NCBI RefSeq assembly: GCF_004153455.1
Contig: NZ_SDQE01000006.1
Location: 1 to 64,000 of the forward strand
DNA from: Allopusillimonas ginsengisoli
GTDB lineage: Bacteria > Pseudomonadota > Gammaproteobacteria > Burkholderiales > Burkholderiaceae_B
Direction of reading: 5' to 3'
Length of the DNA stretch: 64,000 nucleotides
In this document: piece after piece, positions 24,924-34,414 of the stretch
Position numbering within the stretch: the first letter of the stretch is position 1
Layout of the letters: the number at the start of each line of letters is the position of its first letter
Position numbers and translations under genes: made by a program
Notes under the pieces: model-generated
Told to the model about the DNA's origin: nothing
Database searches by the model: none
What the model saw: only the letters and a program-made list of their open reading frames with translations

Positions 24924-26009
24924 ATGGAAATACGGATCGAGGGTCTGTGCAAGCACTACGTCTCTGAAGGAAAAACAGTCAAGGCGCTCGATCATGTTGA
25001 CCTGACCATTCCTGCAAACGAGATCTTCACACTGCTGGGCCCTAGCGGCTGTGGCAAAACGACGCTGCTGCGCTGCATCGTCGGGCTGGAAACACCCGAT
25101 GACGGCGAGATCAGCATTGGCGGCGAAGTGATGTGGTCGCGCGCAAAGGGGATTGCCATACCGCCCGAAAAGCGCGGCTTGGGCATGGTGTTCCAGACGT
25201 ATGCGATCTGGCCGCACATGAGCGTATTCGACAACATTGCCTATCCCTTGCAGATCAAGGGCGAGCGCAGGGAGGTGATACGCGAGAAAGTGGCGCGCAC
25301 GCTGCGGTTTGTCCAGCTCGAAGGCGTCGAAAAGCGTTCCGCGACGAAACTGTCAGGCGGCCAGCAACAGCGCGTGGCACTGGCGCGTGCGCTGGTCGCG
25401 GAACCCAAGGTTATTCTGTTCGACGAACCGCTCAGCAATCTGGACGCCAAGCTGCGGGAAGAGACACGCAAGGAACTGCGCAGTTTCATGAGCAAGCTGA
25501 ACATCACGGCGGTCTATGTCACTCACGATCGCGTTGAGGCGCTGGCGCTGTCAGACACGATCGCTGTCATGCGGGCGGGCCACATCGTCGAAAAGGGTTC
25601 ACCCCAAAAGATCTATTTCAATGCCGATCATCGCTTTGTCGCAGACTTCATCGGCCGTGCCAACCAAATAGAAGCCATTGTGCAGGGCAATGAGCATGGC
25701 CTGACGATTGTCCAGACCGGCATGGGCCTGATCCACTGCCAGGCGCGTGATCTTGCGGTGGGGAGCAAGGCAACCTTGTGCATCCGTCCCGAGTTCATCC
25801 GCGTTACCAGCAAGGATCGCGATGAGGGCCAGAATATCATTCAGGGCAAGATAGAAGCGCTGGAGTTCGTGGGCGAAGTCTACGAAGCCGACATCCGTAT
25901 CGGCCAGGAACGATTGTTGGCGCGTATAGACCCAGACGTCGACATGGCGCAAGGAGAAGAGGTGAGCATCAGCCTGAATCCTGCCCACTGTCTCTTGCTG
26001 TCCGCGTGA
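24924..26009 (+). CDS. ABC transporter ATP-binding protein (FbpC-like)
   Basis: This 361-residue ATPase has Walker A GPSGCGKTT (about residues 38-46), signature LSGGQQQR, Walker B VILFDEPLSNLD and the H-loop THDRVEAL. A C-terminal TOBE region about 120 residues long follows, typical of the MOI family (FbpC, PotA). It powers the permease encoded 10 bp downstream. Regulation should follow the shared promoter upstream of the binding-protein gene. Confidence 0.92.
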   Translation: MEIRIEGLCKHYVSEGKTVKALDHVDLTIPANEIFTLLGPSGCGKTTLLRCIVGLETPDDGEISIGGEVMWSRAKGIAIPPEKRGLGMVFQTYAIWPHMSVFDNIAYPLQIKGERREVIREKVARTLRFVQLEGVEKRSATKLSGGQQQRVALARALVAEPKVILFDEPLSNLDAKLREETRKELRSFMSKLNITAVYVTHDRVEALALSDTIAVMRAGHIVEKGSPQKIYFNADHRFVADFIGRANQIEAIVQGNEHGLTIVQTGMGLIHCQARDLAVGSKATLCIRPEFIRVTSKDRDEGQNIIQGKIEALEFVGEVYEADIRIGQERLLARIDPDVDMAQGEEVSISLNPAHCLLLSA

Positions 26010-26019
26010 AGGACGGGCC

Positions 26020-27708
26020 ATGAATCAATCGCGCCCTGCCCTGACATGGTCGCTCATTGTCATTGTCGGTTTCCTGACGCTCTGTCCGGTGCTGATGTTG
26101 CTGCTCGGCAGTTTTTCCCAAGGGTTGACGGCGTTTGGCAGCTTTACGCTGAGCAAATACGTCAAGGCGTATACCGACCCCTTCCTGCTTGAGGTCACTT
26201 TCAATACGGTGGTGTTTGTGCTGGGGTCGTCAGTATTCTCGACGGTACTGGCTTTGTTCCTGGCCTACCTGAACACACGTACGAACATCCCTTTCAAGCC
26301 CGTCTTCACGGTACTTTCCATTGTGCCGATGATGATCCCCCACCTGCTGTTCTCGGTAAGCTGGGCGCTGCTGCTCAACCCTTCCAACGGGCTGATCAAT
26401 CTCGCGCTCAAAGATGTATTCGCGCTGGACAGCGCGCCGTTCAACATCTATTCGCTATGGGGCATGATATTGGTGGAGGGTTTGCTGAACATGCCCATTG
26501 CCTATCTGATCATTGCACCGGCCATGGCATCGTTCGACGTGTCGCTGGAGGAGTCCTCACGCGTATTTGGCGCCGGCATCTGGCGCACGCTGGTTCGCGT
26601 AACGCTGCCGGTGCTCAGGCCAGCCATTCTTGCCGCCTTCATCCTTGGCGTGGTGCGCAGCCTGGCCTCTTATGCGGTGCCCCGCGTACTTGGCATGCCG
26701 GGCCGCGTCGATGTACTGGCCACTTATCTCTACGAAATGATTTCCACGGGCTTTGCGCCGGATTACGGCCAAGCCGCAGCGCTGGGCATGAGTGTACTGT
26801 CTGCCTCCATCGCGCTGATTGTCGTTTACCGGGCCTTGACGGCCGAAAGCGGAAAATATGTGACCATATCGAGTCGTGGCTTCAAGCCCACAGTCATTGA
26901 GCTGAAGCGCGCGCGTACACCACTGTTCATCATCGTGGGGCTGCTGTGCCTGCTGATGATTGTGCTGCCGGTGGCGGTGCTGCTGTACACCTCTTTCGTC
27001 CCCTATTCCATGGTGCCCAGCGCGCGCGCATTTTCCATGATGAGCTGGAAACACTGGACCGACGTCCTGCAGGATCCGCTCTCTTTGCTTGCTTTGAAGA
27101 ACAGTCTGTTCCTGGCAATCGTGGGGGCAACGCTGGGGGTACTGCTGTCGCTGTTCGTGGCCTATGTCATCGTCAAGCTACGCACGCGCGCGGCTGCGCT
27201 GCTGGAATCGCTGAGCTTTCTGTCTTTTTCGTTTCCGGGCATTGTGATCGGGATCGGCTTCATGTGGTTTTTTGTGCAGACGCCGCTCTACGCAACGTTG
27301 ACGGCATTGCTGCTAGCCTATATCGCCGCTTATCTTCCCTATGGCATCAGGCCATTGGCCAGCGCCTTTGTACAAGTGCATGCACATCTGGAGGAATCAT
27401 CGCAGGTCTGCGGCGCCAGCCCCCTCACCACCATGCGCCGCATCATTGTGCCGTTGCTCATTCCCGGCGTGGTCTCTGCCTGGATATTGATGGCCACCAT
27501 GTTCATCCGCGAACTGACTGTATCCATCGTACTCTCCCGGCCAGGCACTGAAGTGCTGGCGGTACAGATCCTGAGCTTTGCCGATGATGGCCTGTGGGGG
27601 AAACTGTCGGCCCTGGGGATCATCATGATTTTGATTTCCACCACGCTGGTGTTGTTGGCCCAATATACCGGGTACCGATTCAAACAACGGCAGGGTGCAG
27701 GCCAATAG
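26020..27708 (+). CDS. ABC transporter double-module permease (FbpB-like)
   Basis: This 562-residue inner-membrane protein has about 12 hydrophobic segments in two homologous halves. Each half has an ATPase-docking loop: EESSRVFGAGIWRTLVRVTLPVLRPA (about 185-210) and EESSQVCGASPLTTMRRIIVPLLIPG (about 465-490), cited by their EESS-VFGA/EESS-VCGA starts. The fused two-module layout is that of FbpB-type iron transporters. Last gene of the unit; convergent with the efflux operon. Confidence 0.9.
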   Translation: MNQSRPALTWSLIVIVGFLTLCPVLMLLLGSFSQGLTAFGSFTLSKYVKAYTDPFLLEVTFNTVVFVLGSSVFSTVLALFLAYLNTRTNIPFKPVFTVLSIVPMMIPHLLFSVSWALLLNPSNGLINLALKDVFALDSAPFNIYSLWGMILVEGLLNMPIAYLIIAPAMASFDVSLEESSRVFGAGIWRTLVRVTLPVLRPAILAAFILGVVRSLASYAVPRVLGMPGRVDVLATYLYEMISTGFAPDYGQAAALGMSVLSASIALIVVYRALTAESGKYVTISSRGFKPTVIELKRARTPLFIIVGLLCLLMIVLPVAVLLYTSFVPYSMVPSARAFSMMSWKHWTDVLQDPLSLLALKNSLFLAIVGATLGVLLSLFVAYVIVKLRTRAAALLESLSFLSFSFPGIVIGIGFMWFFVQTPLYATLTALLLAYIAAYLPYGIRPLASAFVQVHAHLEESSQVCGASPLTTMRRIIVPLLIPGVVSAWILMATMFIRELTVSIVLSRPGTEVLAVQILSFADDGLWGKLSALGIIMILISTTLVLLAQYTGYRFKQRQGAGQ

Positions 27709-27732
27709 ACCCGGCGCGGTGAAAGGGCCGGC

Positions 27733-29214
27733 TCAGGGCGCCGCCCCCATGGCATGCAAGAGCCTGGCCGTGTCCAGCATGCGCAGCGTCTTGTAGCGCA
27801 AGGCATCCAGCTGCGCCTGTGCCGCCTGCCGCGACATGGCCCGCGCCGCCGCCGGCGGCAACGCACCCAGGCTGACCTGCTGGCGTGTATTTTCGAACTG
27901 TTCCTGGGCGGCGTCTTGCGCTGCGTCTGCCTGGGCCAGCGACAGGCTGCCCTGCTCCAGCGACGCAAGGGAATCCGCGACCTCCTGAAACGCTGACAAC
28001 ACCGTATTTTTGTACTGAGCAACGGCTGCCTCGTAGGTTTGCGCCGCCGCCCGCCGCTGTGCGCGCAATGCACCGCCGTGGAACACCGGTGCGGTGATGC
28101 CTGAGGCCAGGCTCCAGATCGCGCCGGCCCCCGACGTTGCCGTGCTCCAATCAAAGCCGCCGCGCCCCATGGACGCAGAAAGCGTAATACGGGGGAACAT
28201 ATTGGCAGTGGCCGCCCCCACATCGGCCGCAGCCGCCTTGAGCGCCGCGTCGGCAGCCTGAACATCAGGCCGCGAGGCCAGCAGGGCCGACGGCACCAAG
28301 ACCGGAAGCTGCGCGGGCAACACTAGCGAATCAAATTTCAGCGCAGGCGGCGCCTGATTCGGCGAACGACCCAGCAGCACCGCCAGCGCATGGCGGGCGG
28401 CCAGTGCCCGCGCGTTCAATTCCGGCAACTGCGCAGAAAGGGCGGCGGCCCCTCGGCGCGCATCGAGCACAGAAGAACGAGACGCCGCACCCAACGCGTG
28501 CTGGCGAAGGGTGTCAGCCTCGTCTTTGCGCGAGAGCGCGATCAAGTCTTCGAGTATGCCAATCTGCGCTTGCCGGCCGGCCAGACTGATGGCCCCGGAT
28601 ACCACATTGGCTGCCACGGCATTGCGGGCGGCCTGCAACTCTGCCGCCTGCTGCCCGACACGATCCGCCAGCGCCTGGTTCTTGTAGCGGTTGGCGCCAA
28701 ACAGGTCAAAGGTGTACTGCACCTGGGCCTGCCCTACGAAGGTGTTGTACAGCGATGTGGGCGGCAAGCCTTCTATGGGCAAGCCGAGATCCCGCTGCCG
28801 CGCCGCCTGGGCGCCGATATCTATGGAGGGCAGGCGAGTGGCCCCAGCCTGCGCCGACCATTGCTCCCGTGCCGCCTCAAGCCTGTGCCGGGCCGCTGCC
28901 AGATCCAGATTGCCTGCCAGAGCTTCGTCGACCAGGGCATCAAGCTGGGCCGATCCATAGCGCTTCCACCACTTCGTGACAGGCTGCGTGGCATCGACGA
29001 AATACTGGGTTTCTCCGTTGGCAGGCACCGTCTGCGCGGGGGTGGGCATCACGCCATAATGCTCCGGCGATCCCAGTTCCGGCGGCTGGCCGCCAGGGCC
29101 AAAGGCGCAAGCGACCAGCGTGCCGCATAAGGCGACCGTAGCCAAAAGGCGCATGGCCGCCGTGGGCAGGCAATATGGCCGAGCGGTCGGGGAAGGTTGA
29201 ATGAATTGTTTCAT
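27733..29214 (-). CDS. Outer-membrane efflux lipoprotein (NodT/OprM family)
   Basis: This 493-residue protein has a lipoprotein signal ending LVAC (C36; C16 if the internal Met at residue 21 is used). The two TolC-like repeats are visible: ARHRLEAAREQWSAQAGATRLPSIDIGAQ and a second half with DVQAADAALKAAAADVGAATANMFPRITLSAS, cited by their outer parts. It forms the trimeric exit duct of the RND pump. Its start overlaps the pump gene by 4 bp (ATGA), so it is the third gene of the efflux operon. Confidence 0.92.
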   Translation of the reverse strand: MKQFIQPSPTARPYCLPTAAMRLLATVALCGTLVACAFGPGGQPPELGSPEHYGVMPTPAQTVPANGETQYFVDATQPVTKWWKRYGSAQLDALVDEALAGNLDLAAARHRLEAAREQWSAQAGATRLPSIDIGAQAARQRDLGLPIEGLPPTSLYNTFVGQAQVQYTFDLFGANRYKNQALADRVGQQAAELQAARNAVAANVVSGAISLAGRQAQIGILEDLIALSRKDEADTLRQHALGAASRSSVLDARRGAAALSAQLPELNARALAARHALAVLLGRSPNQAPPALKFDSLVLPAQLPVLVPSALLASRPDVQAADAALKAAAADVGAATANMFPRITLSASMGRGGFDWSTATSGAGAIWSLASGITAPVFHGGALRAQRRAAAQTYEAAVAQYKNTVLSAFQEVADSLASLEQGSLSLAQADAAQDAAQEQFENTRQQVSLGALPPAAARAMSRQAAQAQLDALRYKTLRMLDTARLLHAMGAAP

Positions 29215-32200
29215 GATGATTGCCCAGCCTGATTCTGTGCTTCGGCGGTTTCATCGGTGCGTACGCGGAACATCAGGGCGTACAAGGCCGGCAGTACAAA
29301 GACTGTCAGGATGGTTGCGCTGGTAATGCCACCCATCAACGCCGTGGCCATGGGGCCGAAGAAATCACTGCGCAGCAAAGGAATCAGCCCAAGCACCGCA
29401 GCAGCAGCCGTCAGCGTAATGGGACGAAAGCGCCGCACTGTGGCATCGACCACGGCGTCGAAGCGCTTGTGGCCCGCGGCGATGTCCTGCTCGATCTGGT
29501 CCACCAGGATGACCGAGTTTCGCATGATGATGCCAAACATGGCGATCACGCCCAGCATCGCGACGAAGCCAAACGGCTTGCCAAACAGCAACAGCGTTGC
29601 GACCACACCGATCAGGCCTAACGGCGCCGTGACCACAACAAGCATGACGCGCGAAAAGCTCTGCAGCTGGATCATTAACAGCGTGAGAACCGCAACCACC
29701 AGGAACGGCATCTTGGCAACAATGGAGGCCTGGGCCTTGCCGCTGCCTTCCACAGAGCCTCCGACATCAATGTGATAGCCCACGGGCAGATTGGCGCGCA
29801 GGTCAGCCAGCTTGCTGTCAACCGCTTCGGTAAGGTCTATACCCTGCACACCGGGCTTGACGTCGGCACGCACGGTAATGGTCGGCTGCCTGTCGTACTC
29901 CCAGATAATGGCGTATTCCATGCCCTCTTCCATGTGGCCCAGCGCACCCAGGGGAACGGGGCCGTTTGGCGTGGGCAGCGCGAGGTTCATCAGCCTGGCG
30001 GGATCCCCACGTTCGGTATCTGGCGCCCGCAGATCAATGCGTATGAGTTTGTCGGCTTCTCGGTATTGCGAAACGGTGTAGCCCGACAGCGTCATGGCCA
30101 GAAAGTCTGCGATATCGCGTGAGCTCACGCCCAGCCGCTGCGCGGCCTGGTGATCCACGACAAAGCGCGAACCGCGCGCGGAGGGTTCATCCCAATCGAA
30201 CTGCACATCGATAGCGCGCCCATCATTGCGCATGACATTTGCCACTTGCTCCGCCAGTTTACGTACGGTAGGGATGTCATCGCCACTCACGCGAAACTGC
30301 ACCGGAAATCCTACCGGCGGGCCCGACTCCAGCCTGGACACCCGCCCCCGCAGCGCCGGGAACTGGTCCTGCAGTACCGGATCGAGCCATAGCTTGAGCG
30401 CCTCTCGATCTTCAATCGACTTTGCGGTAACCACAAACTGCGCAAAATTGGGGGAAGGCAATTGCTGATCCAGGGGCAGATAAAAACGAGGCGCGCCAGT
30501 ACCGACAAAACTGAAGAAATGGTCGATTTCGGCCCGCTGATCCAGCAATTTTTCCAAGCGCTCCGCCTGTTCCAGCGTGGCGGAAAATGACGCGCTTTCG
30601 CGCAGGCGCAGATCCACCAGAAGTTCGGGTCGGGCAGAGTCCGGGAAGAACTGCTTGGGGATCAAGCCAAACCCCGACATCGCGACCACGAACAGTACGC
30701 CAGTGAGCGCCAGTACCAGCACACGCCTGCCCACACACCAGCGCAGCCATCGGCGCAAACGCGTGTAAAAACGCGAGTTGTAGATATCGTGCTCGTCGAC
30801 CTCGTGGTTGGCTTGCGCGGCGGCGTGGCCTGTCGGCAAGGGCCGAGGCTTGAGCAGCGCATAGCCCAGCAATGGAATCAAGATCACCGCCGCCAGCCAA
30901 GACACCAACAAGGCAATGGCGGAGACTTCGAAAATCGATCGCGTGTATTCACCGGTGCTGGATTCGGCCAGGGCAATGGGCAAAAACCCCGCGACCGTCA
31001 CCAGCGTTCCGGTCATCATGGGAAAGGCCGTACTGGTATAGGCAAAGGCAGCCGCGCGGACGCGATCCCAGCCCTGCTCCAGCTTTACCGCCATCATTTC
31101 GACCGCAATAATGGCATCATCCACCAACAGGCCTAGCGACAGTATCAGTGTGCCCAGGGAGACCTTGTGCAAGCCTATGCCCAGCCAATACATGAACAAG
31201 GCTGTCAGCGCCAGCACAACAGGGATGGATATCACCACAATCATGCCCGTTCGCAACCCCAACGACACCAGGCTGACAAGCAACACGATGGCAATGGCTT
31301 CGCCTACGGAGCGCAGAAACTCGTCGACTGAAGCGGACACCGCCAGGGGCATGCTGGACACTTCCTCAAGGGCAAGACCGACAGGCAGCGATGCTTTCAG
31401 CTCGGTCACGACCGAGCCAAGGTTCTGGCCCAGCCGCACCACGTCATAGCCTTCGCTGGCCGTCACGCCTATGCCCAGCACGGGTTGGCCCTGAAAACGC
31501 ATCTGGGTTGACGGCGGATCGACATAGCCGCGACTGATCCGGGCGATATCACCCAGCCGCACCACCTTGCCGTCTACCTGCAGAAGCGTGTCGGCAACAG
31601 CCTCCAGATGGTTGAACTGTCCGGTGGGCCGCACGAAAACACGGTCATGCGCCGTGGTCACGACGCCTGGATCGGCGACCGCGTTCTGAGCGGCGATGGC
31701 TTGCCCTATCCGTGCCGGAGACAAACCGGACTGCGCCAGGACAGCATTGGGAATTCGGATCTCAATGCGCTCTTCCTGATCGCCAAAGTAATCCACCTTG
31801 GCCACGCCCGGCACGCGCAGCAGCACATTGCGCAAGGTATCCGCCTGGTCGCGCAACTGCGCAGGCGAAAAGCCATCGCCCTTGAGCGCAAAGATATTGG
31901 TGTAGACATCGCCAAACTCATCATTGAAAAAAGGCCCGTGTACACCTGCTGGCAGCGTGGCGGCCACATCTCCGATTTTCTTGCGTATCTGGTACCACTC
32001 ATCCGACACCTTGTCCGCGGGCGCGGATTCTTCCATGAAATAAAAGATGGTCGACTCGCCGGGCCGGGAATAGCTGCGGGTATAGTCGCGCCGCGACATC
32101 TCCTGCAAGGTACGCTCGATGCGGTTGGTGACCTCTTCCTGCACCTGCTGCGCCGTGGCGCCAGGCCACATGGTCTGGATCACCATGACACGAAACGTGA

Positions 32201-32354
32201 AGGGAGGATCCTCGGATTGCGCCAGACGCAGTCCGGCAAGCGCGCCGGCTATCGTCAGCATGAGGATGAAATACACCATCAGCGCCCGATGCGCGATCGC
32301 CCATCTGGACAGATTGAATCCCGTGGCGCGCTCCTCCTGGCTGCGAGCGCTCAT
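29211..32354 (-). CDS. RND multidrug-type efflux pump, inner-membrane subunit
   Basis: This 1047-residue RND permease begins with a cytoplasmic stretch and TM1, has two large periplasmic loops and 12 expected helices. The proton-relay pair is in TM4, SLGLLVDDAIIAVEMM, and the family motif GTLILSLG precedes it. The C-terminal half has MLGVIAMFGIIMRNSVILVDQIEQD. It resembles the HAE/MMPL-like RND group with an MFP adaptor encoded upstream, rather than the heavy-metal CusA group. It overlaps both neighbours by 4 bp. Substrate unknown. Confidence 0.93.
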   Translation of the reverse strand: MSARSQEERATGFNLSRWAIAHRALMVYFILMLTIAGALAGLRLAQSEDPPFTFRVMVIQTMWPGATAQQVQEEVTNRIERTLQEMSRRDYTRSYSRPGESTIFYFMEESAPADKVSDEWYQIRKKIGDVAATLPAGVHGPFFNDEFGDVYTNIFALKGDGFSPAQLRDQADTLRNVLLRVPGVAKVDYFGDQEERIEIRIPNAVLAQSGLSPARIGQAIAAQNAVADPGVVTTAHDRVFVRPTGQFNHLEAVADTLLQVDGKVVRLGDIARISRGYVDPPSTQMRFQGQPVLGIGVTASEGYDVVRLGQNLGSVVTELKASLPVGLALEEVSSMPLAVSASVDEFLRSVGEAIAIVLLVSLVSLGLRTGMIVVISIPVVLALTALFMYWLGIGLHKVSLGTLILSLGLLVDDAIIAVEMMAVKLEQGWDRVRAAAFAYTSTAFPMMTGTLVTVAGFLPIALAESSTGEYTRSIFEVSAIALLVSWLAAVILIPLLGYALLKPRPLPTGHAAAQANHEVDEHDIYNSRFYTRLRRWLRWCVGRRVLVLALTGVLFVVAMSGFGLIPKQFFPDSARPELLVDLRLRESASFSATLEQAERLEKLLDQRAEIDHFFSFVGTGAPRFYLPLDQQLPSPNFAQFVVTAKSIEDREALKLWLDPVLQDQFPALRGRVSRLESGPPVGFPVQFRVSGDDIPTVRKLAEQVANVMRNDGRAIDVQFDWDEPSARGSRFVVDHQAAQRLGVSSRDIADFLAMTLSGYTVSQYREADKLIRIDLRAPDTERGDPARLMNLALPTPNGPVPLGALGHMEEGMEYAIIWEYDRQPTITVRADVKPGVQGIDLTEAVDSKLADLRANLPVGYHIDVGGSVEGSGKAQASIVAKMPFLVVAVLTLLMIQLQSFSRVMLVVVTAPLGLIGVVATLLLFGKPFGFVAMLGVIAMFGIIMRNSVILVDQIEQDIAAGHKRFDAVVDATVRRFRPITLTAAAAVLGLIPLLRSDFFGPMATALMGGITSATILTVFVLPALYALMFRVRTDETAEAQNQAGQSS

Positions 32355-33535
32355 GGATGCGCCCCGGCGCGCTGTTGGGCGCCCGTTGCCACCGGATCTG
32401 CTCGCCTTGCGCGTTCGACAGGCGTGGCAGCGTCACTGGGTTGAACGACACGGACCTCTTGGCCCGCACTGACAGTATGCACCCCCTGCGCCAGCACCCG
32501 TTCCCCCGGTTCCACGCCGCCCGATAACGTGACCGTGTCGGCGCCATAGGCAGCTATGGTCACGGCGCGCAAGGCCAGGGTGTTCTCCTGCACTATCCAG
32601 ACAGCGGGGTTGCCATCGTCATGAAACAGGGCAGTGGCCGGCAACGTGATCCTGCGCGTATCGCCACTCGCTTGCAGGGTATCGGAAGTGTCGAATCGTA
32701 CCGTTGCTGTCATGCCCAGACGAACGTGCGGCGTGGCCTCCAGCAGCCGGAGCTTTACGCGGAAACTGCGGCTCATGGGGTCGGCCGCAGGCGCGATTTC
32801 GCGCACCGTTGCGCGGTAAGGCTTGCGAGGAAAGGCGGTAAGTTCCACTGTGGCCGACTGGCCCACATCCAGCATGCCCACCTGGCGTTCCGGCACATCG
32901 CAGAGGACGTCCATCTCGTCGCCCCAGGCCAGGGTGTACACGGGTTGGCCTGCCGAGACGTTTTGCCCCGTCTCGGCCTGCTCTGCAGTGATGATCCCTT
33001 CATGCGCAGAGGTCAGCCTGGCATAGGCTACGCGGTCTGCCGCGAGCGCCTGGGCCTTTTGCGCCTGGGTAAACTGGGCCTGGGCTTGCGCGTAAGCGTT
33101 TCGGCTTTGCTCGAGCTGTGCCTGCGAGATCAAGTCGGCGCGCGCCTGTTTCTGGTCTCTTTGCCATTGCTTGGTCGCAAAGGCCAAGCCTTGACGCGCA
33201 GCATCCAGTTGAGCCTGCGTGCTATCCAGATTCAGTTGGAGAGGCTGGACATCGAGTTCGGCCAGGACCTGCCCCGCCAGCACCCGATCACCTACCCCCA
33301 CAGTGCGGCGGATAATCTTGCCGTTTACCCGAAATGACAAGGGCGTGGACGCTCTGGCGTCGATCTGTGCGGGTACTTGCCAAGTGTGTGCGCCCGCATC
33401 ATAGGCAGCCACGACCGTTGACACCGGCCTGGGCCCGGCCTGCTCGGATTCCTGTTTGCTGCAAGCGATCAGAGAAACGGCACAACACATAGCCAGCAAA
33501 ACGCGGTAAACGGGCGATACGGCATAGGCATTCAT
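32351..33535 (-). CDS. RND efflux periplasmic adaptor (MFP) lipoprotein
   Basis: This 394-residue adaptor starts at the ATG at 33533-33535, which gives a lipoprotein signal ending LIAC (C25); an upstream ATG at 33586 would add 17 residues before it. A lipoyl/barrel-sandwich segment (RVNGKIIRRTVGVGDRVLAGQVLAELD) flanks a coiled-coil hairpin rich in Gln and Ala (about 85-140). It links the inner pump to the outer duct. First gene of the operon, divergent from a TetR gene with a large palindrome between them. Confidence 0.92.
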   Translation of the reverse strand: MNAYAVSPVYRVLLAMCCAVSLIACSKQESEQAGPRPVSTVVAAYDAGAHTWQVPAQIDARASTPLSFRVNGKIIRRTVGVGDRVLAGQVLAELDVQPLQLNLDSTQAQLDAARQGLAFATKQWQRDQKQARADLISQAQLEQSRNAYAQAQAQFTQAQKAQALAADRVAYARLTSAHEGIITAEQAETGQNVSAGQPVYTLAWGDEMDVLCDVPERQVGMLDVGQSATVELTAFPRKPYRATVREIAPAADPMSRSFRVKLRLLEATPHVRLGMTATVRFDTSDTLQASGDTRRITLPATALFHDDGNPAVWIVQENTLALRAVTIAAYGADTVTLSGGVEPGERVLAQGVHTVSAGQEVRVVQPSDAATPVERARRADPVATGAQQRAGAHP

Positions 33536-33650
33536 GGCAGGCAAACTAGGAAAGTGGCAGAGCATCGGGGTGGCGCCAGTCAGCACACACTTGAAAACGC
33601 TGTTGAGCCCAGATAGGGAATGAACGTCAGAGTTTATTGCAATACAATAA

Positions 33651-33682
33651 TGACTTCAAATGCAGATATGTATTTGAAGTCA
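33651..33682. promoter_or_regulatory. 32-bp palindrome, likely TetR operator for the efflux operon
   Basis: TGACTTCAAAT (33651-33661) and ATTTGAAGTCA (33672-33682) are perfect 11-bp inverted arms around a 10-bp spacer. The site is 21 bp from the tetR start and 116 bp from the adaptor start. The position and symmetry fit the operator of the divergently encoded TetR protein. Confidence 0.75.
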
Positions 33683-33702
33683 TAGTGCTAAGATGCCTCA
33701 CC

Positions 33703-34362
33703 ATGCAAAGAGCCCGTCTTACCCGTCAGCAAAGTCGCGAACAAACCCGGCAGCGCCTGCTCGATGCCGCGCATGCGCTGTTTGTCCAACAGGGGTTTGG
33801 CGCCACCAGCGTCGAGCACATCACGCTGGCCGCGGGCTATTCCCGAGGTGCTTTTTATTCCAATTTCGACAGCAAGCGTACGATTTTCCTGGCTTTGCTG
33901 AAGCGCGAGCACGAGCGCATCATGCTTGGCCTGCACGCCATTCTCGAAGACAGCGCCCTGCCCGCGGGCGCGCAACAGGGCCTCAGCCTGCGCGCCGGCA
34001 TGGAAGCCCGCCTGCTGGAGTATTACGCGCATATTTACAAAGACGCACAGCTTTATACCTTGTGGCTGGAGGCCCGCCTGCAAGCAAGCCGGGATCAGGA
34101 ATTTCGCCAGCATTTCAAAACGTTCCAGCAGAGCACGCTGGGCGCCGTCGCGGATTTCGCCGAGGCGTTCGCCCTCAGGGCCGGCATGACCCTGACACTC
34201 TCCCCACAGCAACTGGCACTGGGGTTCATGGCGCTGTGCGACGGAATAGGCATCTATCATTTACCAGGCAAGGACGACGCTGGCGGCGATGAAAACGTTG
34301 AGATGGTGCTCAAGGAATTCATGACGCGGATCGTCTTCCAGGATCAAGGGCCCAGCGTCTGA
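33703..34362 (+). CDS. TetR-family regulator of the RND efflux operon
   Basis: This 219-residue protein is taken from the ATG at 33703; a longer frame from 33637 would run through the palindromic operator. The N-terminal DNA-binding part is RQRLLDAAHALFVQQGFGATSVEHITLAAGYSRGAFYSNFDSK (key parts AAHALF, TSVEHI, GAFYSNF). The ligand domain follows and ends near residue 219. Divergent orientation from an RND operon implies AcrR/MexZ-like local repression. Confidence 0.88.
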   Translation: MQRARLTRQQSREQTRQRLLDAAHALFVQQGFGATSVEHITLAAGYSRGAFYSNFDSKRTIFLALLKREHERIMLGLHAILEDSALPAGAQQGLSLRAGMEARLLEYYAHIYKDAQLYTLWLEARLQASRDQEFRQHFKTFQQSTLGAVADFAEAFALRAGMTLTLSPQQLALGFMALCDGIGIYHLPGKDDAGGDENVEMVLKEFMTRIVFQDQGPSV

Positions 34363-34414
34363 AACCCAACGTGTTGCGTTCAGGGGATATTGTTCGCGAC
34401 GCCAGAGGAAACCT

